From: a virus | Direction: 5' to 3' (one strand) | Virus record (IMG/VR): IMGVR_UViG_3300037963_005455 | Coordinates: 1 to 30,968 of that record | Length of the DNA: 30,968 bases | Shown here: positions 15,689 through 22,597 of the stretch, one piece after another | Layout: every line of letters begins with the position of its first letter | How positions within the stretch are numbered: position 1 is the stretch's first letter | The notes under the pieces: generated by a model | What the model saw: the letters and a program-made list of their open reading frames with translations, nothing else | Told to the model about the DNA's origin: nothing | The model's database searches: none | Program-made: the position numbers and the translations under genes

Positions 15689-15970
15689 ATGGCTTATATA
15701 ACTGGAATCCCTATTAGAGATAGTATGCATCCAGAAACCTCCACAGATAGTGGGGTTTGGCAAGATTATCGCAAAATTCTAACTGGCGAGTTTGTCAGTG
15801 GAGATGGTGCGACCACTAATAGGTATGGTGAATTTGCCTCTGATATTAGAGAATATAACAGAAAAATTGATTCTTTAACTGGATTTTGGGGTCACACTGG
15901 TCTTTTTCTTACTCCAATGGATGAAGGGTTTAGATACGAGGGAGATGGTGATTTTGGAACTTGGCCTTGA
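15689..15970 (+). CDS. hypothetical protein, possibly virion-associated
   Basis: 93 aa, not recognised. Rich in Gly, Thr, Asp and aromatic residues (TSTDSGVWQDYRK, TGFWGHTGLFLTP), a composition more like a small structural protein than an enzyme. No membrane helix. A possible -10-like TAGATT lies 6 nt before the ATG, but no convincing -35 was found. Confidence 0.6.
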   Translation: MAYITGIPIRDSMHPETSTDSGVWQDYRKILTGEFVSGDGATTNRYGEFASDIREYNRKIDSLTGFWGHTGLFLTPMDEGFRYEGDGDFGTWP

Positions 15971-16002
15971 TTTTTTTTATTGTAAGCATATAATATATGC
16001 AT
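15967..16002 (+). promoter_or_regulatory. sigma70-like promoter with palindromic -10
   Basis: TTGATT (15967-15972), a 16-bp spacer and TATAAT (15989-15994); the ATG at 16003 follows after 8 nt. The -10 lies inside a perfect inverted repeat GCATAT-AAT-ATATGC (15986-16000). The 12-mer TAAGCATATAAT (15983-15994) recurs exactly at 20733-20744. An earlier in-frame ATG at 15997 would lie before the expected transcript start. Confidence 0.6.
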
Positions 16003-16227
16003 ATGACTAATATTGAATTTTCCGATCAAGAATTGTCAGCTTTAATCCAGCTATTGGATATCGCTGTAAAATCTCAAGGGCTTAATGTTGCAGAAGCTGC
16101 TGTTATTTTGGCTAACAAAGTAAAGGGTTCTGCACAACCTGTAGCTCCTCCTGTCCCAGAAGTAGATGCAGAAGTTGAGTTTGCAGATTCCATAGAATCT
16201 CCAGAGGAAATTGAAACAGAGGAATAA
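16003..16227 (+). CDS. small acidic hypothetical protein
   Basis: 74 aa from the ATG at 16003, chosen over the ATG at 15997 because the latter is upstream of the predicted transcription start. The N-terminal half is helical (FSDQELSALIQLLDIAVKSQ, then VAEAAVILANKVK); the C-terminal half is a Pro/Val/Glu-rich acidic tail. The N-terminal layout resembles small phage proteins of unknown role. It has its own promoter, so it is expressed separately from the upstream operon. Confidence 0.62.
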   Translation: MTNIEFSDQELSALIQLLDIAVKSQGLNVAEAAVILANKVKGSAQPVAPPVPEVDAEVEFADSIESPEEIETEE

Positions 16228-16235
16228 TATTTCCC

Positions 16236-16270
16236 TTGACCATTACAATTCTGTAATATATATTTGATTT
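16236..16270 (+). promoter_or_regulatory. sigma70-like promoter of the outer-membrane protein gene
   Basis: TTGACC (16236-16241), a 17-bp spacer and TATATT (16259-16264), then exactly 6 nt to the ATG at 16271. This is the best-spaced promoter in the window and predicts a leaderless mRNA. Together with the terminator after the gene it forms a self-contained single-gene transcription unit. Confidence 0.65.
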
Positions 16271-16942
16271 ATGAAGAAACTAATTCTTACACTACTGGGC
16301 GCTTCAATTATTAGCGCAGCCTCTGCTACCACTGTAGCAACGGATTTGTCCGTTGAAGGTGGGGCATCAATTTCAAACTTTAGCACCGACAGGGGTCTAG
16401 CAACAAGAGAAGACTCCATTGGGGTTTCTCTCGCCCTATCTACCGCTCTGGGAGGGGGAGATCTTTCATTTGGTGCATCACTTTTCGACACTGACGGTGG
16501 TGGCGAAATGGACTTTGGAGCCAGCTACGGCCTTGGGGTTGATCTTTTCGGTCAAAACATTGGCCTGACTGCCGCTCTAAAAGATACCGAGTCTATCTTT
16601 GGAGACAGAGAAGAGCTATCTTTGACTGCTGATTATACTTACATTGCAGATTTTTCTGTTGGTGTTTGGTATGAGGACAACAACGATTGGTTCGGAGTGG
16701 AGCTTGGAGCTTCATATGACTTCAAGACACCTGTCGAAAATCTTACCTTAAGCCCTTTTGTGACTGTAAATATTGCAGAAGAATACGAATCACTTGAGCT
16801 TGGCGTTAAAGCAAATTATGTTTTGACAGAGGATATTTCTATCGTTGGAAAAGTCTCCTTTAACGATAACGACCTTGAAGGTTCTTCTCTTGAAGTAGAT
16901 CAAGAGTGGATTGTTGGTGCAGGATTGTCATACAACTTCTAA
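16271..16942 (+). CDS. outer-membrane beta-barrel protein with signal peptide
   Basis: 223 aa. The N-terminus (KK, then hydrophobic LILTLLGASIISAASA) is a Sec signal peptide with probable cleavage after A19. The mature part alternates polar and apolar residues with short Gly/Asp/Asn turns, as in an 8-10-strand barrel, and ends GAGLSYNF with a terminal Phe, the Bam-recognised beta-signal. It therefore most likely inserts in the host outer membrane, like Lom-type phage proteins. It has its own promoter and terminator (moron-like), appears richer in Gly and GC than neighbouring genes, and may come from a bacterial host. Possible roles are blocking superinfection or altering permeability; neither is shown by the sequence. 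Confidence 0.8.
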   Translation: MKKLILTLLGASIISAASATTVATDLSVEGGASISNFSTDRGLATREDSIGVSLALSTALGGGDLSFGASLFDTDGGGEMDFGASYGLGVDLFGQNIGLTAALKDTESIFGDREELSLTADYTYIADFSVGVWYEDNNDWFGVELGASYDFKTPVENLTLSPFVTVNIAEEYESLELGVKANYVLTEDISIVGKVSFNDNDLEGSSLEVDQEWIVGAGLSYNF

Positions 16943-16966
16943 TTTAAATTAGTTTTAATTATAAAA

Positions 16967-16998
16967 TAAAAAAGCCACCTGCACGGGTGGCTTTTTTT
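16967..16998 (+). terminator. intrinsic terminator after the outer-membrane protein gene
   Basis: A-rich lead, stem GCCACC / GGGTGGC with loop TGCAC, then a run of seven T. A strong Rho-independent terminator located 25-55 nt after the stop codon; it isolates the outer-membrane protein unit from the lysis genes that follow. Confidence 0.85.
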
Positions 16999-17015
16999 GT
17001 GTAGAAGTTAATTAC

Positions 17016-17333
17016 ATGGAACCTGAAAAGTCTTTAATCAAAGAATTCCTCAATGGAGGTTGGTTAGTCCCGCTTGTAGGTGCTGCTGCGATGTTTGCTA
17101 GGCTCTTATCAGGTAATAATGGATTAACGCTTAAACAACAGTTTAAAAGGGTGATTACAGCAGCCCTAGCTGCTGGCATAGCTTGGTTTGTTTTGGAACA
17201 AACTGATGTTTCATCTTTAACTAAGGCAATTACTTATGGGATTATTGGTGTAATAAGCCCAGAGGTCATTAGTGGGATAGTAAGAATGGGCGAAAAATTT
17301 GCTAAGAACCCAGAAAAATTTCTTAAAAAATGA
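17016..17333 (+). CDS. holin
   Basis: 105 aa with three hydrophobic segments: about 14-33 (GGWLVPLVGAAAMFARLLSG), 46-60 (VITAALAAGIAWFVL) and 72-89 (ITYGIIGVISPEVISGIV), and a Lys-rich C-terminus (KFAKNPEKFLKK). Size, topology and position two genes before the endolysin support a phage holin resembling the LydA type. It would form the inner-membrane hole that releases the signal-less endolysin. It overlaps the next gene by 4 nt (ATGA). No clear promoter was found between it and the terminator just upstream. Confidence 0.75.
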   Translation: MEPEKSLIKEFLNGGWLVPLVGAAAMFARLLSGNNGLTLKQQFKRVITAALAAGIAWFVLEQTDVSSLTKAITYGIIGVISPEVISGIVRMGEKFAKNPEKFLKK

Positions 17334-17935
17334 GACCAAAGTTTATTGTTTACTGTTTAGCTGCTATTTGTTTAGCCTTTGGTTTCAAGGGGCTAAGTCT
17401 TACGGAAGATATAAATCAAACCCTCGCAGAGAATGCCCGACAATCTGAGTCGTCTATCATGGAAATAGGTATGTGCTTTGATTGGTATGGCGTAATCATT
17501 GTTGATTCTGTTGTGAAGACCTCTCACGGTCAAATAACACCGACAGAAATGGTAGAAATTTTAAAAGAAGAAAGCGGCTATAAGGATGAATATCTAGAAG
17601 GATATAAGAAAGATATAACACCAGATGAGGTTGAATATGCCGACTTTGTGTTTCAACAGGAAAAAAAGATAAGTGCTTACGTTAATGAGTTAATAGAGTG
17701 GGGAAATGCTGGTGATACAGACAGTATTAAAGAGTCCATTCCAAGAATGTATGAGATGACTGATCCTACAATTGAGGCTATCAATAACATTATGGACACA
17801 AAAATGTATTACAATGAAGAACAATCTGAAATTCTTCATGGTAAAATTAAAACATTTTCTGATTTTATGATTTTAGCAATCGTCTTATCAGTTGTAATGT
17901 CAATTTGTGCATCATTTAGCAAAAGGTGTAGATGA
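17330..17935 (+). CDS. two-TM protein with periplasmic helical (4HB_MCP-like) domain
   Basis: 201 aa. TM1 at about 5-20 and TM2 at about 177-195 enclose ~155 mostly helical residues expected in the periplasm, ending with a short basic cytoplasmic tail (SKRCR). The segment YGVIIVDSVVKTSHGQITPTE with the following helices resembles the four-helix-bundle sensor of methyl-accepting chemotaxis proteins, which carries a similar 'D..hkv..g.i...e' block, but HAMP and signalling domains are absent. It lies between holin and endolysin, with ATGA overlaps on both sides. A membrane protein with a periplasmic sensor domain here is a candidate antiholin or lysis regulator (compare T4 RI). That role is inference. 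Confidence 0.65.
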   Translation: MRPKFIVYCLAAICLAFGFKGLSLTEDINQTLAENARQSESSIMEIGMCFDWYGVIIVDSVVKTSHGQITPTEMVEILKEESGYKDEYLEGYKKDITPDEVEYADFVFQQEKKISAYVNELIEWGNAGDTDSIKESIPRMYEMTDPTIEAINNIMDTKMYYNEEQSEILHGKIKTFSDFMILAIVLSVVMSICASFSKRCR

Positions 17936-18552
17936 ACTTTAAAGGCAAAAAAGAAGTAGTAAAAGCTGTGCAGAAACTCCTTGGAGTCTCTGCTGATGGT
18001 GCTGATGGACCTGTAACTTGGAATGCTATTTTGGCTAAGTTGTCCACTAAAGAGACTGTTGTCTCTGGTGGGAGTGTAGCAGAGAAAATGGTATCCTTGG
18101 CGAGAGAAGAAATAGGAGTTTCCGAAGTTGACGGCAGTAATTGTGGGCCAAGAGTAGATGAATATAAAGCTGCCACATGGTTAGACGCAGACAAAGGTTG
18201 GCCTTGGTGTGCTGCTTTCATCTGTTGGCTTGTAAGAGAAGCTATAGAGGGAGAAGATGTAAAATTCAAGAGACCTAGAACTGCTGGAGCTTGGGATTTT
18301 GAAAACTGGGCCAAACAACAAAGCACAAATGGAGTCGAGCTTCGCAAACCTACAAACGAAGACATTAAAGCGGGTGATATTGTTGTATTTACTTTTTCTC
18401 ATATTGGATTAGCTGTAAAGGACGCAGACTCAAGTGGTTATGTAGTTACCATTGAAGGTAACACAAATGGCGCTGGAAGCAGGGAGGGTGGCTCTGTTTT
18501 AGAAAAGAAAAGGCACGTTTCAAAAATCAGAAGTAGAATCAGAATTGTTTAG
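17932..18552 (+). CDS. endolysin: peptidoglycan-binding plus CHAP domain
   Basis: 206 aa. Residues ~5-35 (VVKAVQKLLGVSADGADGPVTWNAI) form a short PG_binding_1-type repeat. A CHAP/NlpC-like amidase or endopeptidase follows, with C93 in WPWCAAFICWLVREA, H157 in FTFSHIGLAV and E175/N177 in TIEGNTNG as catalytic residues. It lacks a signal peptide, so release needs the holin two genes upstream. The ATGA overlap with the preceding membrane protein makes holin, sensor-like protein and endolysin one coupled lysis unit. Cleavage site in peptidoglycan (amide or peptide bond) cannot be decided from sequence. Confidence 0.85.
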   Translation: MNFKGKKEVVKAVQKLLGVSADGADGPVTWNAILAKLSTKETVVSGGSVAEKMVSLAREEIGVSEVDGSNCGPRVDEYKAATWLDADKGWPWCAAFICWLVREAIEGEDVKFKRPRTAGAWDFENWAKQQSTNGVELRKPTNEDIKAGDIVVFTFSHIGLAVKDADSSGYVVTIEGNTNGAGSREGGSVLEKKRHVSKIRSRIRIV

Positions 18553-18572
18553 ATTTTTTCATTTAAATAGTA

Positions 18573-18594
18573 TATAATGGCATATACTAGACTA
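18573..18594 (+). promoter_or_regulatory. AT-rich -10 elements, possible promoter
   Basis: TATAAT at 18573-18578 and TATACT at 18583-18588; the second ends 6 nt before the ATG at 18595, the same spacing as the 1331 promoter. The -35 is weak, so this is the least certain of the set. Confidence 0.35.
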
Positions 18595-18888
18595 ATGCAA
18601 AAAGTCAAAATTAAAGTAAGTAGGTATGACATATTTGATTATGTCACTAGTCGTTCAACTTTTGACCCTATCGAAAAATGCATTGACCCTTTAAGATACG
18701 AGGTTTTTGATACATTTATTTACGATAGCAAAGAAAAGAAAAACATAACTCAGGATGAAAAATTCTGTAAGTTTGAGTGGGAGCTAACAAAACTTAGAAA
18801 TAACGCTCGGCACATGCAGCCTGATGAAATAGACAGGATATGTGAAGAGCTTGAGGAGATAGCTCCAGATTCCCTTGATTTAAATTAG
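18595..18888 (+). CDS. hypothetical protein
   Basis: 97 aa from the ATG at 18595; the upstream in-frame ATG at 18577 lies inside a TATAAT box and is less likely. Charged and mixed helix/strand, with an acidic helical C-terminus (DEIDRICEELEEIAPDSLD). No membrane segment and no recognised family. It sits between endolysin and the first glycosyltransferase-like gene with a 2-nt gap to the latter, so it may share a transcript with it. Confidence 0.65.
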   Translation: MQKVKIKVSRYDIFDYVTSRSTFDPIEKCIDPLRYEVFDTFIYDSKEKKNITQDEKFCKFEWELTKLRNNARHMQPDEIDRICEELEEIAPDSLDLN

Positions 18889-18890
18889 TT

Positions 18891-19757
18891 ATGAGATTTG
18901 GGATAGATATTGAGGGTCATAATGGACTTGGGGACACAGTTCAATTCACAAATATTCCTGAATATTTCTACAAGGTAACAGGCGGCGTAAAATTAATCGA
19001 CATAAAAAAAACTTGGGTTTTTGATCACAATCCATATGTATTGAGAGACGTTCATGATTTCCCTGTCTTCAAACAGCATGACGAAGATGGGAACCCTTGT
19101 AAACTACCTGTAGTATATGACGAGACATTTAAAGCTAATCTTTTGTGGAGGACAGATGGTAATGGTCAAAAGGATGCCACATCTAGATCTTACTGGTTTT
19201 CCCGTGCTATAGGTGTAGAGCCTAGAGATCATATTGAATTAGATTTACCTAGAGGTCCACGCCTGTATAAATACGAAGATCCAAAAGAAGTTAATCCTAC
19301 TCAGATAGCTATTCATATTGGACCTAGTAACCATCCGCGCAGAGGAGGGGGTGAAGGTAGGTATATACCTAAAAATGTCTTAGAAAGAATAAAACTAAGA
19401 TACCCAAATTATGACATCATACAAATAGGATCGCTAAATGATCATGAGTCTGAGTTTATAGATAAGAGGGGCGCTGAAATTTGGGAGACTGTAAAAATCA
19501 TAGCTCAAAGCGCGATATTTATAGGGGTTAATAGTGGCCCTATGCATATAGCTAATTGTTACCCCCATATCAATAAAAAATATATTATTACTTCCACTGT
19601 AGAAAACGAATCTGTTGAAGATATTACCCAGTTTCTACCTTTAGTTGGGGAGTCTTTTGATAGAATGGAATGGGCAGGTTGGGTTGATCATGGTTGGCAA
19701 TACTACAATACAAAAGATTTTGATATAGGCTGCACTTACTCTTACAAAAAAATTTAA
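18891..19757 (+). CDS. GT9/heptosyltransferase-like glycosyltransferase, copy 1
   Basis: 288 aa. The N-terminus has GLGDTVQFTNIPEYFY (12-27), the glycosyltransferase family 9 'GD.v..tp....l' block. AIHIGPS (140-146), YDIIQIG (174-180) and IGVNSGPMHIA (211-221) match the GT9 C-terminal domain, where '..G.dtGpmHlA' lines the donor nucleotide site. Known GT9 members transfer L,D-heptose from ADP-heptose onto LPS core. The 100 central residues are atypical, so the acceptor is open. A paralogue follows with a 1-nt overlap (TAATG). Because the same genome carries ADP-heptose genes, heptose transfer is a reasonable inference. Confidence 0.7.
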   Translation: MRFGIDIEGHNGLGDTVQFTNIPEYFYKVTGGVKLIDIKKTWVFDHNPYVLRDVHDFPVFKQHDEDGNPCKLPVVYDETFKANLLWRTDGNGQKDATSRSYWFSRAIGVEPRDHIELDLPRGPRLYKYEDPKEVNPTQIAIHIGPSNHPRRGGGEGRYIPKNVLERIKLRYPNYDIIQIGSLNDHESEFIDKRGAEIWETVKIIAQSAIFIGVNSGPMHIANCYPHINKKYIITSTVENESVEDITQFLPLVGESFDRMEWAGWVDHGWQYYNTKDFDIGCTYSYKKI

Positions 19758-20695
19758 TGCAAAAAATAGGTATACAAATGAGTAAGGGCAACATGCCCGA
19801 TAGCGAAGATGGAGGAGTCGGTGATAAAATTTGTTGGTCGTCACTACCAGAAGCGTTTTACAAATGGTATGGCGTTAAATTAATAGATGTAAAAAATTCT
19901 TGGATATTCGATCATAATCCATACATTTTGAGAGGAGAGAAAGGAGAAGATAACTATCTTGCTCCTCTAGAGATTAACACAGAGGAAACAGGCATAGGTA
20001 TGCCTATTTTGTTCTCTTATCATGAGGACTGGCCAATTGCCTATAAAGCTGCAAACTTTCATTTAAAACACGAAGGAGAAATTAGAAACTTGTTTGTTCT
20101 TCCCCTACATACAACACACCATCAACTCATCGGTGGATCTGGCAGCAACACACACTTTCGTCATGCTTGTGCAGACATACAAGACTACGCAAAACCTGAG
20201 CTTGATTTCCCCAGAGGGCCAAGACTTTACAAATACGAAGATTCAAAAGTTAAGCCAAGTCAAGTAGCCATACACATTGGGCCAAGTCACAGTATGAATC
20301 AGTTAATACCTGATTCAATAATTAAAACAATATCTGAGAGATACTCTAACTATGACATTGTGCAAATCGGAGGGCAAAACGATGCTCCCTCCCCGTTCAT
20401 TGACAAAAGGGGAGGTTCTCTCTGGGACATGACAAAAATTATTGCGGAAAGTTCTATTTTTATAGGCATCAATAGTGGGCCAATGAATATTGCGAATTGT
20501 TATCCACATATTAATAAAAAAATAATTTTAATTCAAAATGAACTCCTATCTCTTGATGGTATAATGAGGTTTTATCCTAGAAATACACAAAAATATGGGA
20601 CTGCGGGATTTGAGGGATGGGTTGATTATGGCTGGCAATACTATAACAGCACCGAATTTGATTTAGGAGCTACTTATTCCTACAAAAGAATATAA
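19757..20695 (+). CDS. GT9/heptosyltransferase-like glycosyltransferase, copy 2
   Basis: 312 aa, a diverged tandem copy of the preceding gene. Shared blocks in the same order: GD..(W/Q)....PE.FYK, the W-(V/I)-FDHNPY segment, FPRGPRLYKYED (151-162), AIHIGPSH, YDIVQIG (199-205), FIDKRGG, IGINSGPMNIANCYPHINKK (236-255) and a C-terminal GWVDYGWQYYN...YSYKRI. The His in SGPMH is Asn here (SGPMN), and an insertion of ~25 residues with HTTHHQLIGG separates the halves. Divergence suggests a different acceptor or linkage rather than redundancy. It is coupled to copy 1 by a 1-nt overlap. Confidence 0.7.
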   Translation: MQKIGIQMSKGNMPDSEDGGVGDKICWSSLPEAFYKWYGVKLIDVKNSWIFDHNPYILRGEKGEDNYLAPLEINTEETGIGMPILFSYHEDWPIAYKAANFHLKHEGEIRNLFVLPLHTTHHQLIGGSGSNTHFRHACADIQDYAKPELDFPRGPRLYKYEDSKVKPSQVAIHIGPSHSMNQLIPDSIIKTISERYSNYDIVQIGGQNDAPSPFIDKRGGSLWDMTKIIAESSIFIGINSGPMNIANCYPHINKKIILIQNELLSLDGIMRFYPRNTQKYGTAGFEGWVDYGWQYYNSTEFDLGATYSYKRI

Positions 20696-20715
20696 TTATT
20701 CCCCTGCACTTGGGG

Positions 20716-20749
20716 TTGTGTAATATAATATATAAGCATATAATTAATT
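20716..20749 (+). promoter_or_regulatory. sigma70-like promoter sharing a 12-mer with the 15967 promoter
   Basis: TTGTGT (20716-20721), a 17-bp spacer and TATAAT (20739-20744), then 5 nt to the ATG at 20750. TAAGCATATAAT (20733-20744) is identical to the -10 region at 15983-15994. A short CCCC/GGGG hairpin at 20701-20715 precedes it but has no U-run. Confidence 0.55.
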
Positions 20750-20938
20750 ATGGACACAATTATTCAATTAATTCAGGATAATCCTTGGTGGGGAGTAGTA
20801 GCTTCTGCTGTTGCCCTCGCTTCTGCCATCACTGCTGCAACCCCAACCCCGAAGAAAGGGACTTTCTGGGCTAAAATCTACGCTCTGATTGATTGGGCGG
20901 CTTTAAATATTGGCAAGAGTAAGGATAAAGGGGAATAA
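20750..20938 (+). CDS. small one-TM protein, holin-like
   Basis: 62 aa. One hydrophobic segment (WWGVVASAVALASAITAA, about 13-30), then TPTPKKGTFWAKIYALIDWAALNIGK and a Lys-rich end. Similar mini-proteins ('..aLaSAi.aaTPtPk......y..iD..AlN.gkak') are common in phages, often annotated as hypothetical or holin-like. It could be a second holin or pinholin, though it lies outside the lysis unit and has its own promoter. Confidence 0.65.
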   Translation: MDTIIQLIQDNPWWGVVASAVALASAITAATPTPKKGTFWAKIYALIDWAALNIGKSKDKGE

Positions 20939-20947
20939 ATTTATTCC

Positions 20948-20982
20948 TTGAATAATCAAGACAACAGGCTATAATACTCTGA
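20948..20982 (+). promoter_or_regulatory. sigma70-like promoter of the sugar cassette
   Basis: TTGAAT (20948-20953), a 16-bp spacer and TATAAT (20970-20975), then 7 nt to the ATG at 20983. It would drive the coupled cupin-kinase-nucleotidyltransferase-methyltransferase-HAD run as a leaderless transcript. Confidence 0.6.
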
Positions 20983-21357
20983 ATGAGTATTGAGCCTGTT
21001 TTTAGTCGTTTAGAAGTCCATCCAAAAGGTTGGGGAGAAGAACTTTGGATTACCAATAACAATAAGTATTGTGGTAAAATTCTTCAATTCAAAAAGGGTG
21101 CATCTTTTTCCATGCACTACCATATAAAAAAAGAAGAAACTTGGTGTGTTACGAGGGGAGCTTTAAAGCTAGAATACTTTGATCTAGAAAAAGCAGAAAG
21201 AAAAGAGAGAGAATTAAGGGAGGGTGATGTGGTTCATTTAAAACCATGTGTTCCGCATAAGCTTACCGCAATGGAGGAATCTAGTGTTTTTGAAGTTAGC
21301 ACTGAACATTTCAATGAAGACTCTTACAGGGTAGAAAAAGGTTCCTCTCAAAAATGA
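20983..21357 (+). CDS. cupin protein, phosphomannose isomerase type II-like
   Basis: 124 aa single cupin barrel. H45, H47 and E51 in SMHYHIKKEETW and H92 in VPHKL supply the usual metal ligands. KGWGEELWITNN and GKILQFKKGASFS resemble the C-terminal isomerase half of ManC/AlgA ('kPWG.y......y.vK.i.v.pG..lSlq.H.hRaEhW'). Possible reactions are mannose-6-phosphate isomerisation, which would feed GDP-mannose, or another sugar-phosphate isomerisation or epimerisation. It is the first gene of the heptose cassette, joined to the kinase by ATGA. The cupin fold is clear; the substrate is not. Confidence 0.75.
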   Translation: MSIEPVFSRLEVHPKGWGEELWITNNNKYCGKILQFKKGASFSMHYHIKKEETWCVTRGALKLEYFDLEKAERKERELREGDVVHLKPCVPHKLTAMEESSVFEVSTEHFNEDSYRVEKGSSQK

Positions 21358-22100
21358 AGTTTTTAGTCATAGGGGAAAGTTGTAGTGATAGATTTTGCTA
21401 CGGTAAAGCTGAGAGGCTTTGCCCAGAAGCTCCAGCGCCAGTTTTTATACCTGAGAGTGGGGTCAATAATTTAGGTATGGCGAGTAATGTATATAGAAAT
21501 ATACTTGCTATTGATGAGAGCACCAACAAAGGAATTCCGTATAGGAATAAAGTAAACCTGTTTACCAATGAGACAGAGGGTCATAAAACTCGTTACATTG
21601 ATATACAGTCAAATCAAATGTTTTTAAGGGTTGACACGGACAGTTACTCTCATTGCGGCTCATTGCCTGATGATATAGAAGAGTATGATGCTGTTATTGT
21701 ATCCGACTACAACAAAGGCTTTTTAACTGATCTAAACCTTAGAGAGATAGCTCACAGAAGTAAACTTTCTTTCTTAGACACTAAAAAAGATTTTAATATT
21801 GATTGGTCAGATCATTTTACATTTATAAAAATAAACGAAAAAGAGTTTTTAGAGAATGGCTGGAAGCATAGAGCAGAAAATGTAATTGTCACAAAAGCGT
21901 CTAAAGGTTGTTGGTATAATCACAAAGATTACCCAATCAAAAACCCATCTGATGTAAGAGATGTATCTGGAGCGGGTGACACCTTTCTTGCTGCGTTTTC
22001 ATATTCTTATACAGCAACAAAAAATGTAGAAACTGCTATAATATTTTCTCAAGATTGCTGTCAACGAGTTATCAGAAAAAAAGGTGTGACCACCATATGA
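21354..22100 (+). CDS. hldA: D-glycero-beta-D-manno-heptose 7-phosphate kinase-like (PfkB)
   Basis: 248 aa PfkB-family sugar kinase of the RfaE/HldE domain I type. Seen: FLVIGESCSDRFCYGKAERLCPEAP (split pattern at 3-27: 'vlVvGD...D.y.yG...RisPEaPvPv'), NNLGMASNV (38-46, usual GGAANVA), VSDYNKGFL (116-124, usual LSDYgKG.L) and DVSGAGDTF (203-211) with catalytic D209. It is about 60-70 residues shorter than HldE domain I, mostly in the region after the sugar-binding segment. The ATP- and sugar-binding signatures remain, so activity is plausible. It acts after GmhA in ADP-heptose synthesis. ATGA overlaps join it to the cupin and nucleotidyltransferase genes. Confidence 0.8.
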   Translation: MKFLVIGESCSDRFCYGKAERLCPEAPAPVFIPESGVNNLGMASNVYRNILAIDESTNKGIPYRNKVNLFTNETEGHKTRYIDIQSNQMFLRVDTDSYSHCGSLPDDIEEYDAVIVSDYNKGFLTDLNLREIAHRSKLSFLDTKKDFNIDWSDHFTFIKINEKEFLENGWKHRAENVIVTKASKGCWYNHKDYPIKNPSDVRDVSGAGDTFLAAFSYSYTATKNVETAIIFSQDCCQRVIRKKGVTTI

Positions 22101-22597
22101 AGCACAAAAAAATAATTACATATAAAGAACTTTTGCAAGAAAGGAAAATGGCCAGAGACATTGAAGCCTTCGGAATAAAAAAGTTTTTTATATTTACTAA
22201 TGGGTGTTTTGATTTGTTCCATGCTGGTCATGCTAGCTTATTAAGTTCTATGAAAAATGCTTGTAGCCTTAACTCTAAATTAATCGTGGGAGTTAACGGG
22301 GATGCTAGCGTAAAATCACTAAAAGGAGAAAGTAGACCAATAATGTCTGCTAAGCAAAGAGCTTATACAGTTGCTTGCCATGAATCTGTTGATTGGGTTT
22401 TTATCTTCAATACAAAAACTGTAGCTAAACAATTAAAAGAGATGCAATTTGATTTTTGGTGCAAGGGTGGAGACTATAGCGAAGAGTCTTTAAATAAATC
22501 AGAGGTAAAAGCAAAAGGGGATACTATACTTAAGTTTATACCCTTTGTTGAAAATATAAGTAGCACAGCTATAATAAATAAAATAAAAAATGACTAA
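22097..22597 (+). CDS. hldC: D-glycero-beta-D-manno-heptose 1-phosphate adenylyltransferase-like
   Basis: 166 aa from the ATG at 22097, which overlaps the kinase stop (ATGA); an upstream in-frame ATG at 22055 would lie wholly inside the kinase gene. Cytidylyltransferase-fold enzyme of the HldE domain II type: TNGCFDLFHAGHASLL (34-49) with the HxGH nucleotide site at 42-45, VGVNGDASVKSLKGESRPI (64-82), ESVDWVFIF, KGGDY (123-127) and ISSTAII (154-160). These match E. coli HldE C-terminal blocks in order. It would make ADP-heptose from heptose 1-phosphate and ATP. Kinase and transferase are separate genes here, whereas they are fused in E. coli HldE. Confidence 0.85.
   Translation: MKHKKIITYKELLQERKMARDIEAFGIKKFFIFTNGCFDLFHAGHASLLSSMKNACSLNSKLIVGVNGDASVKSLKGESRPIMSAKQRAYTVACHESVDWVFIFNTKTVAKQLKEMQFDFWCKGGDYSEESLNKSEVKAKGDTILKFIPFVENISSTAIINKIKND

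Noticed and set aside
18577-18594. ATG at 18577 as the start of the 97-aa gene
   Set aside because: That ATG overlaps a TATAAT box and would precede the expected transcript start; the ATG at 18595 has the spacing seen at other promoters.
20701-20715. CCCC/GGGG hairpin as a terminator
   Set aside because: The stem is only four to five pairs and no T-run follows.
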